A stretch of 64,000 nucleotides of DNA from Paenibacillus amylolyticus (GTDB lineage Bacteria > Bacillota > Bacilli > Paenibacillales > Paenibacillaceae). The notes beneath the pieces are model-generated. The model searched no databases. It was not told the origin of the DNA and saw nothing but the letters and a program-made list of their open reading frames with translations. A program made the position numbers and the translations under genes. Positions within the stretch are counted from its first letter, which is position 1. The number at the start of each line of letters is the position of its first letter. The stretch spans positions 292,581-356,580 of the forward strand of contig NZ_BCNV01000011.1 in the NCBI RefSeq assembly GCF_001570725.1, written 5' to 3'. Positions 52,059-61,158 of the stretch are shown here, one piece after another.

Positions 52059-52808
52059 TTAATACTCAATAGTTATAACGGGGAAACCTACCGTGATTCG
52101 ATTGTTCCCTTGTTCACCAACCTGGTGAACTGCGAGCTGCATATTCAACATGTGCGATCCACTCTTAATCGACAAGGGCAGGTCAGATGCCTCATAAGAA
52201 ACACTTGCAGTTCCTGCATCCGTATAACGTTCAACTGAGGCAATATCTATCGTTCTGGACAACGTTTCTTCAATCAGTGCCAACTGCTGACTCGCATCAG
52301 ATTCAGTAGCAGTAACTGCTGTACCTTGCACAGACATATTCCAACTTGCCTTCATCCCTGAGTCTACAAGCAGTTGATCGACCTGTTCATGTAATGTCAT
52401 TAATGTATTCCGATCCGTGTGTGCATCCCCTGAGAGTTGTACGATGGCATAGTAACCATTGTCTCCTGTATCGACGACATTGACCAACATGCCTGCACCT
52501 CCAGTAGCCGTATCGACAATCTCTTTACTGCGGTAAACATCATGACCCATCTGGCGTACCGGTACCGGTTGTTTCAGTCCCAAGTCACCAGCCAGTAATG
52601 CTGCCTGTGCTTCTGCATTTCCCTGGCCTTCTCCTTGCCATTTAATAACCAAAAGATCTACATTATCTATCACGCTATCGGCAGTATAAATTAACTGTTC
52701 CAACTGGGTTGCTTTCGGTTCGTTCTTCTCTGCATATACCTGTGTCACACCGATAAGAATAATAATTGCCATTGCCAATATTCCTGCTGTCATCCAACGA
52801 TTTAACAT
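52059..52808 (-). CDS. ywmB: YwmB-family secreted protein
   Basis: Protein of 249 residues with a signal peptide or anchor (WMTAGILAMAIIILIGVTQVYA) and the YwmB domain (LLVIKWQGEGQGNAEAQAALLAGDLGL to YAIVQLSGDAHTDRNTL). YwmB is a TATA-binding-protein-like fold of unknown role, found in spore formers. In Bacillus it sits next to spoIID and murAB, but here those neighbours are absent. The start MLNRWMT is preferred because GGGGG is upstream; the frame extends six codons further. Confidence 0.82.
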   Translation of the reverse strand: MLNRWMTAGILAMAIIILIGVTQVYAEKNEPKATQLEQLIYTADSVIDNVDLLVIKWQGEGQGNAEAQAALLAGDLGLKQPVPVRQMGHDVYRSKEIVDTATGGAGMLVNVVDTGDNGYYAIVQLSGDAHTDRNTLMTLHEQVDQLLVDSGMKASWNMSVQGTAVTATESDASQQLALIEETLSRTIDIASVERYTDAGTASVSYEASDLPLSIKSGSHMLNMQLAVHQVGEQGNNRITVGFPVITIEY

Positions 52809-52898
52809 TTGAATCCCCCGCTTCATTCTTGCATTCTATGAATCTATCAACAGCATGCCCCTTTCGCATATTTGCTATACTTCTTCTGCACACAGCAA

Positions 52899-52944
52899 AA
52901 AAAGCCCGCCCACCACATTCATGGCAGAGCAGAGCTTTCATTTA
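52899..52944 (-). terminator. Terminator of lia/psp operon
   Basis: Minus strand AAAGCTCTGCTCTGCCA ... TGGTGGGCGGGCTTT, followed by T residues, downstream of liaR. Confidence 0.72.
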
Positions 52945-53035
52945 TAATTTTCTATATAAATCATCTCTTATCTATAACTTCCGCACATGAAAGCACGGTT
53001 CTTTGGCTTGATTATGATAGTGCATATGATTCTTC

Positions 53036-53710
53036 TTACTCTGCGAGTCCGTTTTTGTAGGCATAGATCGCGGCCTGTGTACGGTCGTCTACACCCAATT
53101 TTGCGAGTAAGTTTGTAACATGAAACTTGACTGTCTTGATACCGATGATCAGATCATCAGCGATGTCCTGATTCGATTTGCCTTTAGCCAGCAACCGGAG
53201 TACATCCATTTCCCGGTCCGTCAATTCATCATGCAAAGGAGCTGCTGCCTGTGGCTGCCGGAATCGATTCATCATTTTCGAAGCGACCTGTGACTCCAGA
53301 ACGGATTGTCCGCGAGCTGCTGCGCGAATCGCATCTGCCACTTCATTGGCTCTTGATGTTTTTAACAGATAACTGAATGCGCCTGCTTCAATGACAGGGT
53401 ACATTTTTTCATCATCCAGATAACTGGTCAATACGATGACTTTGCACTCTGGATACATTTTAAGTACCTGGCGGGTAGCTTCAATGCCGTCCATGCCTTC
53501 CATAACCAGGTCCATCAGAACCACATCAGGCTTATATTCCTGCGCAAGCCGAATGCCTTCCTCTCCACTACCTGCTTCACCAACAACTTCAATTCCATCT
53601 TCGGTATCCAGTACCGCAGCTAGACCAATACGTACCATCTCATGATCATCCACGAGCAATACTTTGATCGACGTTTCCGTCTCCGTTTCGACTTCCGGTT
53701 CCATTGACAT
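53036..53710 (-). CDS. liaR: LiaR-type response regulator
   Basis: Protein of 224 residues: receiver domain with VDDHEMVR and phospho-acceptor Asp in DVVLMDLVMEG (about residue 65), followed by a LuxR/NarL helix-turn-helix (LTDREMDVLRLLAKGKSNQDIADDLIIGIKTVKFHVTNLLAKL). Part of the LiaRS cell-envelope stress system. The start MSMEPEVET (53710) has GAGGAAG upstream; its gene overlaps liaS by 65 bases, an unusually long overlap. Last gene of the operon. Confidence 0.93.
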   Translation of the reverse strand: MSMEPEVETETETSIKVLLVDDHEMVRIGLAAVLDTEDGIEVVGEAGSGEEGIRLAQEYKPDVVLMDLVMEGMDGIEATRQVLKMYPECKVIVLTSYLDDEKMYPVIEAGAFSYLLKTSRANEVADAIRAAARGQSVLESQVASKMMNRFRQPQAAAPLHDELTDREMDVLRLLAKGKSNQDIADDLIIGIKTVKFHVTNLLAKLGVDDRTQAAIYAYKNGLAE

Positions 53711-54761
53711 GTTCTTCCTCGCTTTCATCGCTCATCAAAGGTATCGTAATCTCAATCCGCGTTCCCTTACCTGGCGCTGTTACAAATTGTATGGCCCCGC
53801 CAATCTCCGTAACACGTTCACGCATGTTAGCCAGACCGTAGGAAGCCTGTTTATTCTCATCCAGATCAAAGCCTTGCCCATCATCACGAATCAGTACCCG
53901 AATCGCATCTGTGCGGCGCTGGAGCCGTATCTCCATTTTCTCAGCTTTCGCATGCCGTAACGTATTAGACATAGCCTCCTGAACGATCCGGAACAGATGA
54001 TTCTCGATGCCTTTGATCAGATCAATGTCTTCGTCTATTTCGAGTACAATGTCCATGGGTACTTTCGTTTTCAGTTCCATCACCAGATCACGCAGACCTT
54101 GTTCGAGATGTTTACCCTCCAGATAAACTGGTCGCAGATGTAACAGTAACGCACGCATCTCGGACTGTGCTACAGAGGCCATTTCCTCAATTAGAGCCAC
54201 CTGCCGCTGGGCACGTTCAAAATCCTTCTCCATCTTCCGTCCAACGGCCGTTGCTGTCATCGATATCGCGAACAATTGCTGCGATACCGCATCATGCAGT
54301 TCTCGTGCCAGCCGCTGCCGCTCTTCCACAATAGCCGTAATTCTGGCTTGTTCGGCAAGCTGTGCATTATGGGTAGACAATCGCTGAAGCGAGGATACCT
54401 GATCTTCCCACTTTTTGCCGATTCGTCCGAGTTGCTCACTCAAGCGCCCCACATCATCTACACCCAGATCAGGTACAGTACGTGACAGGGAACCCTTCTC
54501 CCACTGTAGGAGCGTTTCCCGAAGTAGTTCAAGCCTGCGTTTGACCCGGTAACTCTGATAGAACCCAAAGACCGCGCCAATCCCAATCAAAAGCAGCAAT
54601 AGAGCCAGACCTGATTGAATCAGATGCCGCCAGCCTGCAAACGGAGCAAGATAACCATATGTATACAATACATACAAAATAACAGCGAGCACAATGAAAA
54701 CCAGGAGGATCCCTTCACCCATACTTCGGGTTACCATATCGGTATGTCGTTTTGTCTTCAT
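53646..54761 (-). CDS. liaS: LiaS-type sensor histidine kinase
   Basis: Protein of 371 residues: two membrane segments at the N-terminus (about 14-60, short external loop), HAMP-like linker, HisKA_3 dimerisation domain with RLARELHDAVSQQLFAISM (phospho-acceptor His near residue 160), and an ATPase domain ending GLANMRERVTEIGGAIQFVTAPGKGTRIEITIPL. The intramembrane-sensing architecture is typical of kinases responding to lipid II-binding antibiotics. GGAGGAG precedes the ATG. Confidence 0.94.
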   Translation of the reverse strand: MKTKRHTDMVTRSMGEGILLVFIVLAVILYVLYTYGYLAPFAGWRHLIQSGLALLLLLIGIGAVFGFYQSYRVKRRLELLRETLLQWEKGSLSRTVPDLGVDDVGRLSEQLGRIGKKWEDQVSSLQRLSTHNAQLAEQARITAIVEERQRLARELHDAVSQQLFAISMTATAVGRKMEKDFERAQRQVALIEEMASVAQSEMRALLLHLRPVYLEGKHLEQGLRDLVMELKTKVPMDIVLEIDEDIDLIKGIENHLFRIVQEAMSNTLRHAKAEKMEIRLQRRTDAIRVLIRDDGQGFDLDENKQASYGLANMRERVTEIGGAIQFVTAPGKGTRIEITIPLMSDESEEEHVNGTGSRNGDGNVDQSIARG

Positions 54762-54792
54762 CGGGGTCTCCTCCTTCTCTTCATCTATTTTA

Positions 54793-55440
54793 CTACGGAT
54801 TACTGATGCTTAGGTCGCCAACAATATAAGAAATGACAAATTTTGCTTTATGTTCACTGGACTCATATCCAGGAGTTCTCCATACTAATTTGTTCATCAT
54901 GCCGCTATCTTGTTCTCCAAGAAGATTAATCCGGCCGAAAAGAACCGATGCTTCAATCTCCACACCATAATCCTCCGGTAGTGTCAGGCGAACATTCCCC
55001 ATAACCCCTTGCAGCAGCACAATCGTTTGTTTCTCCTCCGGAATTGAAAGAGACAGGTCTGCGTTAACCTCACCCATGGCATGCCACAGGCTCATACTGC
55101 GTAACGTCCAGGATGATTGATCCCAGTAGTACCGAGCCATAAAATTCTGCTTCTTCATAACACCTTCGTCCAGATGAACCTTTTTGTTTTTTGAATAAAA
55201 ATAAGCTAAAGAAGCCAGTACAATCAGGAATACAATCATTAAATTATCCAGCAATAACAGTGCCGCACCAATACCGAGATATCGGTAACCTTTACGGGTA
55301 TCCCCTTTGCGGACTTGAAGCATACCAACCGTTAACAGAATCAGTGCGGCAGCGGTCAGCAAGTTAATATTCTGATTCAATAACATCATTGCCCCAATAA
55401 TAATAATGACAACTGCAAGCCATTTACTCTTTTTATTCAT
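54793..55440 (-). CDS. liaF: LiaF-like membrane protein
   Basis: Protein of 215 residues: four N-terminal membrane helices (about 8-90), then a cytoplasmic domain matching the LiaF/DUF2154 cell-wall-active antibiotics response family (SLWHAMGEVNADLSLSIPEEKQTIVLLQGVMGNVRLTLPEDYGVEIEASVLFGRINLLG). LiaF represses LiaRS signalling in Bacillus. It lies directly upstream of liaS. GAGGAGGTG precedes the ATG. Confidence 0.9.
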   Translation of the reverse strand: MNKKSKWLAVVIIIIGAMMLLNQNINLLTAAALILLTVGMLQVRKGDTRKGYRYLGIGAALLLLDNLMIVFLIVLASLAYFYSKNKKVHLDEGVMKKQNFMARYYWDQSSWTLRSMSLWHAMGEVNADLSLSIPEEKQTIVLLQGVMGNVRLTLPEDYGVEIEASVLFGRINLLGEQDSGMMNKLVWRTPGYESSEHKAKFVISYIVGDLSISNP

Positions 55441-55591
55441 CCCCGCCGCACCTCCTCTGTAAGTTAATCTTTTCTTTATTCAACGGAAAAGCCATACCAG
55501 GCAATAAAGTCCTGTATGGCTTAACTTTTGTTCTACCAACCGTTCGTTATACACGATTTATAGAATATCATATTGTCCACCGAGCGAACAG

Positions 55592-56299
55592 TTATTCTTT
55601 TGAAGTTCCGTTCGCTTCATTCTTGGAACCACTGCCCATTTTGTTTTTGAGGGCTTGCAACTGCTGGTCTACTTTGAATTGCTTTTCCACATCTACAGGA
55701 TTCGTGTACGTGGAAGATGTGTTGCGATAAGGTGCACGAGCTACGTCAGCTTCAGCTTCCAGTTGCATGATTTTCTCTTCCATGCGGTGGAATCCTAGTG
55801 ATGCGCCGCCACTTTCGATCGAGTGCAAGCTGTTGATGGAAGACATTTGTTTTTTGGCTTTTGCCATTTGTGCACGGGATACGAGTTCATTACGTTTGTT
55901 ACGCATTTTGTAGAACTCATCTTTCATGTCATGCAACTGTTGCAACAGATCTTTCGCTTGTGCTTCAGACTGTGCATGCAGTTCGCTGTATTCCGTAATT
56001 TTTTGATCAAAGTAGATTTTCTCTTCCAGCAATTTGCGTGCTACTTCTTCCTGACCGTTGGCCAGAGCAGCTTCTGCTTGGGATTCACGTTGTACCGAAG
56101 TACGCTCCGCTTCATCCAGACGTTGTTTCATGCGGCGCTCATTCGCCATTTGTTTGGCAACAGTTACCTCTGCCTCATGAATCTCAGCCTCCATATCACG
56201 CAAGTACTGGTTCAACATTACAATCGGGTCCTCTACTTTATCCAACATATCATTTACCGATGCTTTCGTCATATCCTTAATCCGTTTAAATACTCCCAT
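55592..56299 (-). CDS. PspA/IM30-family protein (2)
   Basis: Protein of 235 residues, almost entirely coiled-coil (about 25-190). N-terminal amphipathic start MGVFKRIKDMTKASVNDMLDKVEDPIVMLNQYLRDMEAEIHEAE is the PspA signature. Such proteins (LiaH, PspA, Vipp1) form ESCRT-III-like assemblies that stabilise damaged membranes. The start MGVFKRI has GGGAG upstream and sits at the stop of the preceding PspC gene. A paralogue is at 57063. Confidence 0.92.
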   Translation of the reverse strand: MGVFKRIKDMTKASVNDMLDKVEDPIVMLNQYLRDMEAEIHEAEVTVAKQMANERRMKQRLDEAERTSVQRESQAEAALANGQEEVARKLLEEKIYFDQKITEYSELHAQSEAQAKDLLQQLHDMKDEFYKMRNKRNELVSRAQMAKAKKQMSSINSLHSIESGGASLGFHRMEEKIMQLEAEADVARAPYRNTSSTYTNPVDVEKQFKVDQQLQALKNKMGSGSKNEANGTSKE

Positions 56300-56300
56300 T

Positions 56301-56804
56301 TTACTTTTCTCCCTTCTCGTAACGAGATAATTTTTGGCGAAGCTCTTCAACTTCTTTTTTCAATGCTTTTTTCTCGATATCTTTCATCATGGAATCAAGT
56401 TCACTTTCTTGCGGTGCACCTGCTCCGTAGGCGTTGTTGTCATAAGAACGGGGACCAGATTGAGGTCTGCCGTTGAATCCAGGGCCGGGACCGAAGTTAC
56501 CAGGACCTTGTTGGTTGTGATTATTTTGAAAAGGACCTCTTGGCGGCTGATGATCATAGTTGTTATATCCTCTGCCAGGACCAGGGCCTGGGCCGTAGCC
56601 ATAAGGATCATAAGGCGGATACGGTTCTTTTGGTACCACCAGTGCTGCAATGAAGTATATTAACAACGACGTGCCGCCAGTTACGAAGATACTGATGACG
56701 AAGATGATACGCAGCAGGGTGGAATCCATCCCGATCGTTTCGGAAATTCCGCCGCACAAGCCGGTTAACATCCGGTCACGCGTTGAGCGGTATAATTTGC
56801 TCAT
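56301..56804 (-). CDS. PspC-domain protein with long low-complexity tail
   Basis: Protein of 167 residues. The first 65 are a PspC domain (KLYRSTRDRMLTGLCGGISETIGMDSTLLRIIFVISIFVTGGTSLLIYFIAALVVPKEP), with one membrane hairpin. A linker rich in Gly, Pro, Tyr and Asn follows (about 70-135), then a charged helix (DSMMKDIEKKALKKEVEELRQKLSRYEKGEK), likely a coiled coil that could bind PspA. AAAGGAG precedes the ATG. Paralogue of the 78-residue PspC upstream. Confidence 0.88.
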   Translation of the reverse strand: MSKLYRSTRDRMLTGLCGGISETIGMDSTLLRIIFVISIFVTGGTSLLIYFIAALVVPKEPYPPYDPYGYGPGPGPGRGYNNYDHQPPRGPFQNNHNQQGPGNFGPGPGFNGRPQSGPRSYDNNAYGAGAPQESELDSMMKDIEKKALKKEVEELRQKLSRYEKGEK

Positions 56805-56821
56805 GTGCTTTCTCCTTTCGT

Positions 56822-57058
56822 TTACTTATATCCTCTTACGTTGGAATCATAAGCATATGGATCAACGTGATTGGATTCCTTTGGTACCACCAACGCAGCG
56901 ATGAAGTAGATCAACAATGATGTACCTCCCGTAGCGAAAATACTGATGAAGAAGATGATACGTAGTAGCGTGGTACTCAATCCGAGATTCTCAGAAATGC
57001 CGCCGATCAAACCTGTTAGCCTTCGATTACGCGCCGAGCGGTATAATTTATTCATCAT
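56822..57058 (-). CDS. PspC-domain protein (short)
   Basis: Protein of 78 residues, a bare PspC domain: NKLYRSARNRRLTGLIGGISENLGLSTTLLRIIFFISIFATGGTSLLIYFIAALVVPKES. It matches the first half of the next PspC protein closely, so the pair arose by duplication. The start ATGATG at 57058 follows AAAGGAG. It lies directly behind the first PspA gene. Confidence 0.88.
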   Translation of the reverse strand: MMNKLYRSARNRRLTGLIGGISENLGLSTTLLRIIFFISIFATGGTSLLIYFIAALVVPKESNHVDPYAYDSNVRGYK

Positions 57059-57062
57059 GTGA

Positions 57063-57734
57063 CTACTCCTTTCTGTCATTGTTTAATTTCTGTCTTAAGC
57101 GCTCCAGTTCCTTATCCAGCGTGGAGGATGACATGCTGCCAGTCACTCCTGAACCATCTTGGCCCATCCGCCGGATATCCCGGAGACTTTGTGCTTCATA
57201 TTCGAGATCAGAGACTTGGTCATCCAGTCGGTTAAACATACGCGGTACATTCTGACCGTTGTGATTGCCTCTCTGGTTCATACGTTGTTGTAACTGAATC
57301 GTCTGCATACGAGCGTAGTAATATTGGCGTTTGCTGTATACATTCTGATATTCAACCTTGAGCTGGTCGATCTGTTCATCCAGCTCCTGTAATGCCGCAT
57401 AACTTTGTGCATACAATTCATTGTACTGTTCCATTTTTTCCTCGTGGAGGATTTTCTCCTGCAAGGCCAGCTTAGCGAGATGCTCTTCCCCTGCTTTCAA
57501 AGCCATGGAAGCCTGTTCTTCCCGTTTGTTCACCATACCTGCTGCCTGATCGGCTTGTTGTTTCATTTGTCTGGTATGGCTTGCATATTGATGACGAAGC
57601 TTCTCGGCTTCACCGATGTCTTGGCGGGTCGAGACCAGGAACTGATCAATCAGTTTAACTGGATCCTGACTTTGCTCCAAATGTTCGTTCAGATTGGCTA
57701 CGGTAATATCCCGCATTCGACGAAATACACTCAT
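57063..57734 (-). CDS. liaH: PspA/IM30-family protein (1), LiaH-like
   Basis: Protein of 223 residues with the PspA start (MSVFRRMRDITVANLNEHLEQSQDPVKLIDQFLVSTRQDIGEAE) and a long coiled coil rich in Gln and Lys. Position next to LiaI-like protein and upstream of LiaFSR fits LiaH, the membrane-protecting effector induced by antibiotics that hit lipid II. GGAGGG precedes the ATG. It is about 30 percent similar in appearance to the second PspA; both lie in one operon, which is unusual. Confidence 0.9.
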   Translation of the reverse strand: MSVFRRMRDITVANLNEHLEQSQDPVKLIDQFLVSTRQDIGEAEKLRHQYASHTRQMKQQADQAAGMVNKREEQASMALKAGEEHLAKLALQEKILHEEKMEQYNELYAQSYAALQELDEQIDQLKVEYQNVYSKRQYYYARMQTIQLQQRMNQRGNHNGQNVPRMFNRLDDQVSDLEYEAQSLRDIRRMGQDGSGVTGSMSSSTLDKELERLRQKLNNDRKE

Positions 57735-57769
57735 TATGTTCTGTCCCTCCTTTTCATAATCGTGAAAGC

Positions 57770-58078
57770 TTAGTAACGACCACGACGACTGCGGTTATTG
57801 TTTAGCATTGAGATACCAAAGATGATTAACCCGATCGCGATGATCGGTCCGATCAACCATGCCAGCTTACCCATCAATGAGATGATACCGATGATAAGAA
57901 CAATCCAGCCAAGCATCACATTCCCTCGTTTGACTCCGTAGTATCCCAGTGCAATCATCAGGACCGGAATCAGATAACCCATTAAGTGTCCAAGAAGAGG
58001 AGTTAACTTTCCGAAGAGGAGTAGTGCACCCAGCGCAATCAATACAATCGCCCAGCCATTTCCCTTATTCAATCTCAT
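57770..58078 (-). CDS. liaI: LiaI-like membrane protein
   Basis: Protein of 102 residues with three to four hydrophobic segments (GWAIVLIALGALLLFGKL, LIPVLMIALGYYGV, MLGWIVLIIGIISL, LIGPIIAIGLIIFGISML) and a basic tail (NNNRSRRGRY). The layout matches the LiaI/LiaF N-terminal transmembrane domain family. First gene of the lia/psp operon, 36 bases before the first PspA gene. In Bacillus LiaI anchors LiaH to the membrane. GGGCGGTG precedes the ATG. Confidence 0.82.
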   Translation of the reverse strand: MRLNKGNGWAIVLIALGALLLFGKLTPLLGHLMGYLIPVLMIALGYYGVKRGNVMLGWIVLIIGIISLMGKLAWLIGPIIAIGLIIFGISMLNNNRSRRGRY

Positions 58079-58187
58079 AATTGTTGTTCACCGCCCTTTC
58101 CATTCGTTCATTTTAATGTGTTGAGTCATTTGTTCGTTTGTTTCGTGTTTTTTTGTTTCCGTGTTTCTTGTTTAACCTTATGTCCTT

Positions 58188-58270
58188 ATTCTAGGGGATT
58201 CCGCGACTTTTCAAAACAGACCGTGGACGGTTTTTCATCCTAGACTCAGGTCGGGGATCTAGTTGGACCT
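58188..58270 (-). promoter_or_regulatory. Probable promoter and operators of lia/psp operon
   Basis: Minus strand -35 TTGAAA (58214-58209), 15-base spacer, -10 TAGAAT (58193-58188). A palindrome ACCGTGGACGGT (58220-58231) lies just upstream of the -35, and AGGTC (58248) is inverted as GACCT (58266). One of these may bind LiaR. The short spacer is typical of an activated promoter. Confidence 0.4.
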
Positions 58271-58513
58271 TTGACTGTCCCTGTATAAGACCAACGTTCC
58301 TTCTAAGCTGAATAGTACTCCGGATACCTTCTATTACCCGTATTCAAGCTCCGCTTCACCGGATATGGCACGTGAAAGAGAATGCGGTCCATGTCTCTAT
58401 TTAGGTTCACTCTTCACTTTCGTTTTCCCTCATTCCCTCCAGTTCCAACTTCCTTTACCTCAAAAATAAAATTACTTTTTTATCCAAATAAACAAAATTT
58501 AGATTGTTCTATA

Positions 58514-58527
58514 TGTAAGCGTTTACT
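58514..58527 (+). promoter_or_regulatory. cre-like site before AraC regulator
   Basis: TGTAAGCGTTTACT differs from the CcpA consensus TGWNANCGNTNWCA only at the last base. It lies about 50 bases upstream of the start codon. Confidence 0.5.
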
Positions 58528-58575
58528 AAAATAGAAAGTGTTACTATTTCTAATGTCAGGAGTGGAACTGAAACT

Positions 58576-60966
58576 GTGCGACCCATCAGCTATCTCCATA
58601 AAATGATCATCTTCGGAATCCTGTTAAGCACCCTGCCCATTTTGTTAACGGGAATTGCCGCATTTATCTATTCATCGAACCAAACTGAATTGCATCGTAC
58701 ACAAGCCAACAGGCAGTTGCTGGAACAAATGCAATCCAACGTAGAGCACAAACTCGCTACAGTCAGTTATATGCTTGATCAGGCTCTTCGATCCCCAGTA
58801 ACCCTCCGCTCCCTGTCTGCTTCATCCTCAAGTCAAGGGAACGGCCCGTTACTTGCCGACAAGCTGCAGAGCGAGTTTCAACATATGAGGTCGTGGGAAC
58901 CTTTGCTGGATATTACCTTGGTGAATCAATCTCAGAATTGGCTTATTGACCATGCCGGATTATATCGTAATACCGATTTTCCATTGGCACTTCCCATGAA
59001 GGATTTGATATCGGATACGCTAACTTCCGGATGGCAGCTCTCCCCTTCATCAGTGTTTAGTAATGATGAGCGTACGCCCGGAACAGGCTGTATTTATCAT
59101 ATTGCCCTTGCGAGGTCTATTCCGAATCTGAATACGTCTTCTGATGCTGCCTTGATTGCCGGAATTCCTGCATGCTCTTTGCAAAATACGTTAGGAGAAG
59201 CCTCCATAGGCAACACTGCCTCAGGACTGATCATTTTAAATCGGGAACAACGTATCTTGGTGCATCCCGATCCTGTATACATTGGACAACCGTTGTCTGC
59301 AGTTGGATTAGCGGATCGGGATACGGGGGACAACATAAGCAAACTATCATCCATCCCATTTTCAACGGGCTTTGAAGAACGGGAAGTCAAGATCGCGGGT
59401 ACGCATTATTCCCTGACCTATAGCCCTTCTACCTTAAAAGGATGGACTTATGTTCTAATCTCACCTACCAACATTCTGACACAAGAATATATCGATATCG
59501 GATTACACACCTTGTATATCAGTATCTTCTTGCTTTTACTTTCATTACTGCTCGCATGGCTCGGCTCCAAACGAATGCATATTCCAATCCGTAAACTTTT
59601 AACCCAACTTGGTGACAACCGCCTGTCCAAAGAGGGCAACACTTTCGCTCAGCAATCACCACAGCTGCATGATGAATTCGAACAGATCAGAGCAGGTGTC
59701 TCACAATTATCTGCCTCTCGCTCCCAACTGGAGAACACGCTAAATATGCATCTGTTACAGATTCGCACTCATTTTATGATAAATCTATTCCAGGGAAAGA
59801 ACCCTATTCATACTCTTCCTGATACTCTGAATGAATATGGCTATACGCGTCAGGTTCGTGAATGGCAACAAATTGCTGTTATTACACTTCAGGCCGATCT
59901 CGTTAATCATACAAAGTATTCAGCTAATGATCGTGACCTCTTATTATTCGCTATTCAAAATATATTGGAGGAAACGGTTGTGCATAACCAACAACTGCTT
60001 CCTATTGTACTGGAACATACGGTAGTCACGGTGATTGGGACTGTTGAACAGGATCACTCTGTTTTTTCACAGCACCTATATGTATTAACAGAACAGTTAC
60101 AACAGCAGATTGATGAGATTCTAGCTCTTCAGGTCAGTATAGGCTTCAGCCAACCGCACAGCTCCCTATATCACATCCCTCAGGCTTACACAGAAGCCAT
60201 GGAAGCATTAAAGCATCGGATGAAGTTGGGGACAGGTATTATCTTTCAATATGAGAACATCGATCATTACGCTCCCACTTGGTCTATGACCTACCCGGAA
60301 TCTTTGGAATATACGTTGATCCAAGCGATTCAAAGTGCGGACGAAGTCCAGGCTTCTGCTCTTCTGCATCAGGCCCTGGAAGTGATCTTTGGTATGGAGT
60401 GTACACCAGAGGAATATCAGGTAGCCCTTACGAGGCTGCTGACGCAAATTTTGCAAATGACTCAGGAATCTGGTATACGACTCGGGCAGATCTCCCAAGG
60501 CCATGGATCGATGTTTCATGAACTTCATGGTTTGCAGTACGCGGCTGAAGTAGAGGATTGGTTTAATCATCAAGTCATCTTGCCTATCATTCAGATCTTT
60601 AAGGGGAGACAGTATGCCCAGTACCAACATATATCCGAGAAGATGATTGCCATGATTCATCAAGATTATGATAAGGATCTGACGCTCGAGGAATGTGCCA
60701 TGAAGCTTCACTACAATGCCAACTACTTAAGTAGTGTTTTTCGCAAAGAGACAGGCTGTGCATTTAGTGAATATCTAACCAAGTACCGATTTAACATCGC
60801 TAAAAAATGGCTAGACGAAAGTGATTTAACGGTAAAAGATATCGCAGCCCGACTTCGGTACAACAATCCGCAAAATTTCATCCGATCATTTCGTAAATGG
60901 GAAGGAATCACCCCCGGCCAGTACCGGGAACGTAAGCAGAAAGCAGAAGTGTCGAACAGAAAGTAG
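58576..60966 (+). CDS. Membrane-anchored AraC-family regulator (two-TM, YesN/YtdP-like)
   Basis: Protein of 796 residues. A membrane helix near residues 8-30, an external sensory region of about 270 residues (dCache-like, with ISPTNILTQEYI before the second helix), a second helix around 312-332 (LYISIFLLLLSLLLAWLG), a cytoplasmic linker of 360 residues, and a C-terminal double helix-turn-helix (LTLEECAMKLHYNANYLSSVFRKETGCAFSEYLTKYR, VKDIAARLRYNNPQNFIRSFRKWEGITPGQYR). Such proteins in Paenibacillus usually control nearby ABC sugar transporters; none is beside it here. GTG start. Confidence 0.9.
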   Translation: MRPISYLHKMIIFGILLSTLPILLTGIAAFIYSSNQTELHRTQANRQLLEQMQSNVEHKLATVSYMLDQALRSPVTLRSLSASSSSQGNGPLLADKLQSEFQHMRSWEPLLDITLVNQSQNWLIDHAGLYRNTDFPLALPMKDLISDTLTSGWQLSPSSVFSNDERTPGTGCIYHIALARSIPNLNTSSDAALIAGIPACSLQNTLGEASIGNTASGLIILNREQRILVHPDPVYIGQPLSAVGLADRDTGDNISKLSSIPFSTGFEEREVKIAGTHYSLTYSPSTLKGWTYVLISPTNILTQEYIDIGLHTLYISIFLLLLSLLLAWLGSKRMHIPIRKLLTQLGDNRLSKEGNTFAQQSPQLHDEFEQIRAGVSQLSASRSQLENTLNMHLLQIRTHFMINLFQGKNPIHTLPDTLNEYGYTRQVREWQQIAVITLQADLVNHTKYSANDRDLLLFAIQNILEETVVHNQQLLPIVLEHTVVTVIGTVEQDHSVFSQHLYVLTEQLQQQIDEILALQVSIGFSQPHSSLYHIPQAYTEAMEALKHRMKLGTGIIFQYENIDHYAPTWSMTYPESLEYTLIQAIQSADEVQASALLHQALEVIFGMECTPEEYQVALTRLLTQILQMTQESGIRLGQISQGHGSMFHELHGLQYAAEVEDWFNHQVILPIIQIFKGRQYAQYQHISEKMIAMIHQDYDKDLTLEECAMKLHYNANYLSSVFRKETGCAFSEYLTKYRFNIAKKWLDESDLTVKDIAARLRYNNPQNFIRSFRKWEGITPGQYRERKQKAEVSNRK

Positions 60967-61119
60967 ACTGTGTATTTCGTGGTTTCATATTTCGGTTTTC
61001 TGTTGTCTCGAATTTGAGTCTAGCTTTGGTTTTATCTCATGGGCAGTTCCTTGATCCAGCTCTTCAGCTCCAAGTAGTCGACTGTTTTGTTCAATGCGCT
61101 CGAAGCCTTATTGGATTTA

Positions 61120-61158
61120 TAAAAAAGAAGGAGCAATTATCCTGCTCCCTCTTTTTTT
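61120..61158. terminator. Bidirectional terminator
   Basis: AAAAAAGAAGGAGCA / TGCTCCCTCTTTTTT hairpin between the AraC regulator and the convergent methyltransferase. The rest of 60967-61304 has no gene or recognised motif. Confidence 0.85.

Larger units (their letters stand above)
58079..58575. other. Long divergent intergenic region
   Basis: A 497-base region between liaI and the AraC regulator gene. It holds the lia promoter motifs and a cre-like site (58514-58527). The central part, about 58280-58450, shows no gene and no recognised RNA. Confidence 0.45.
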
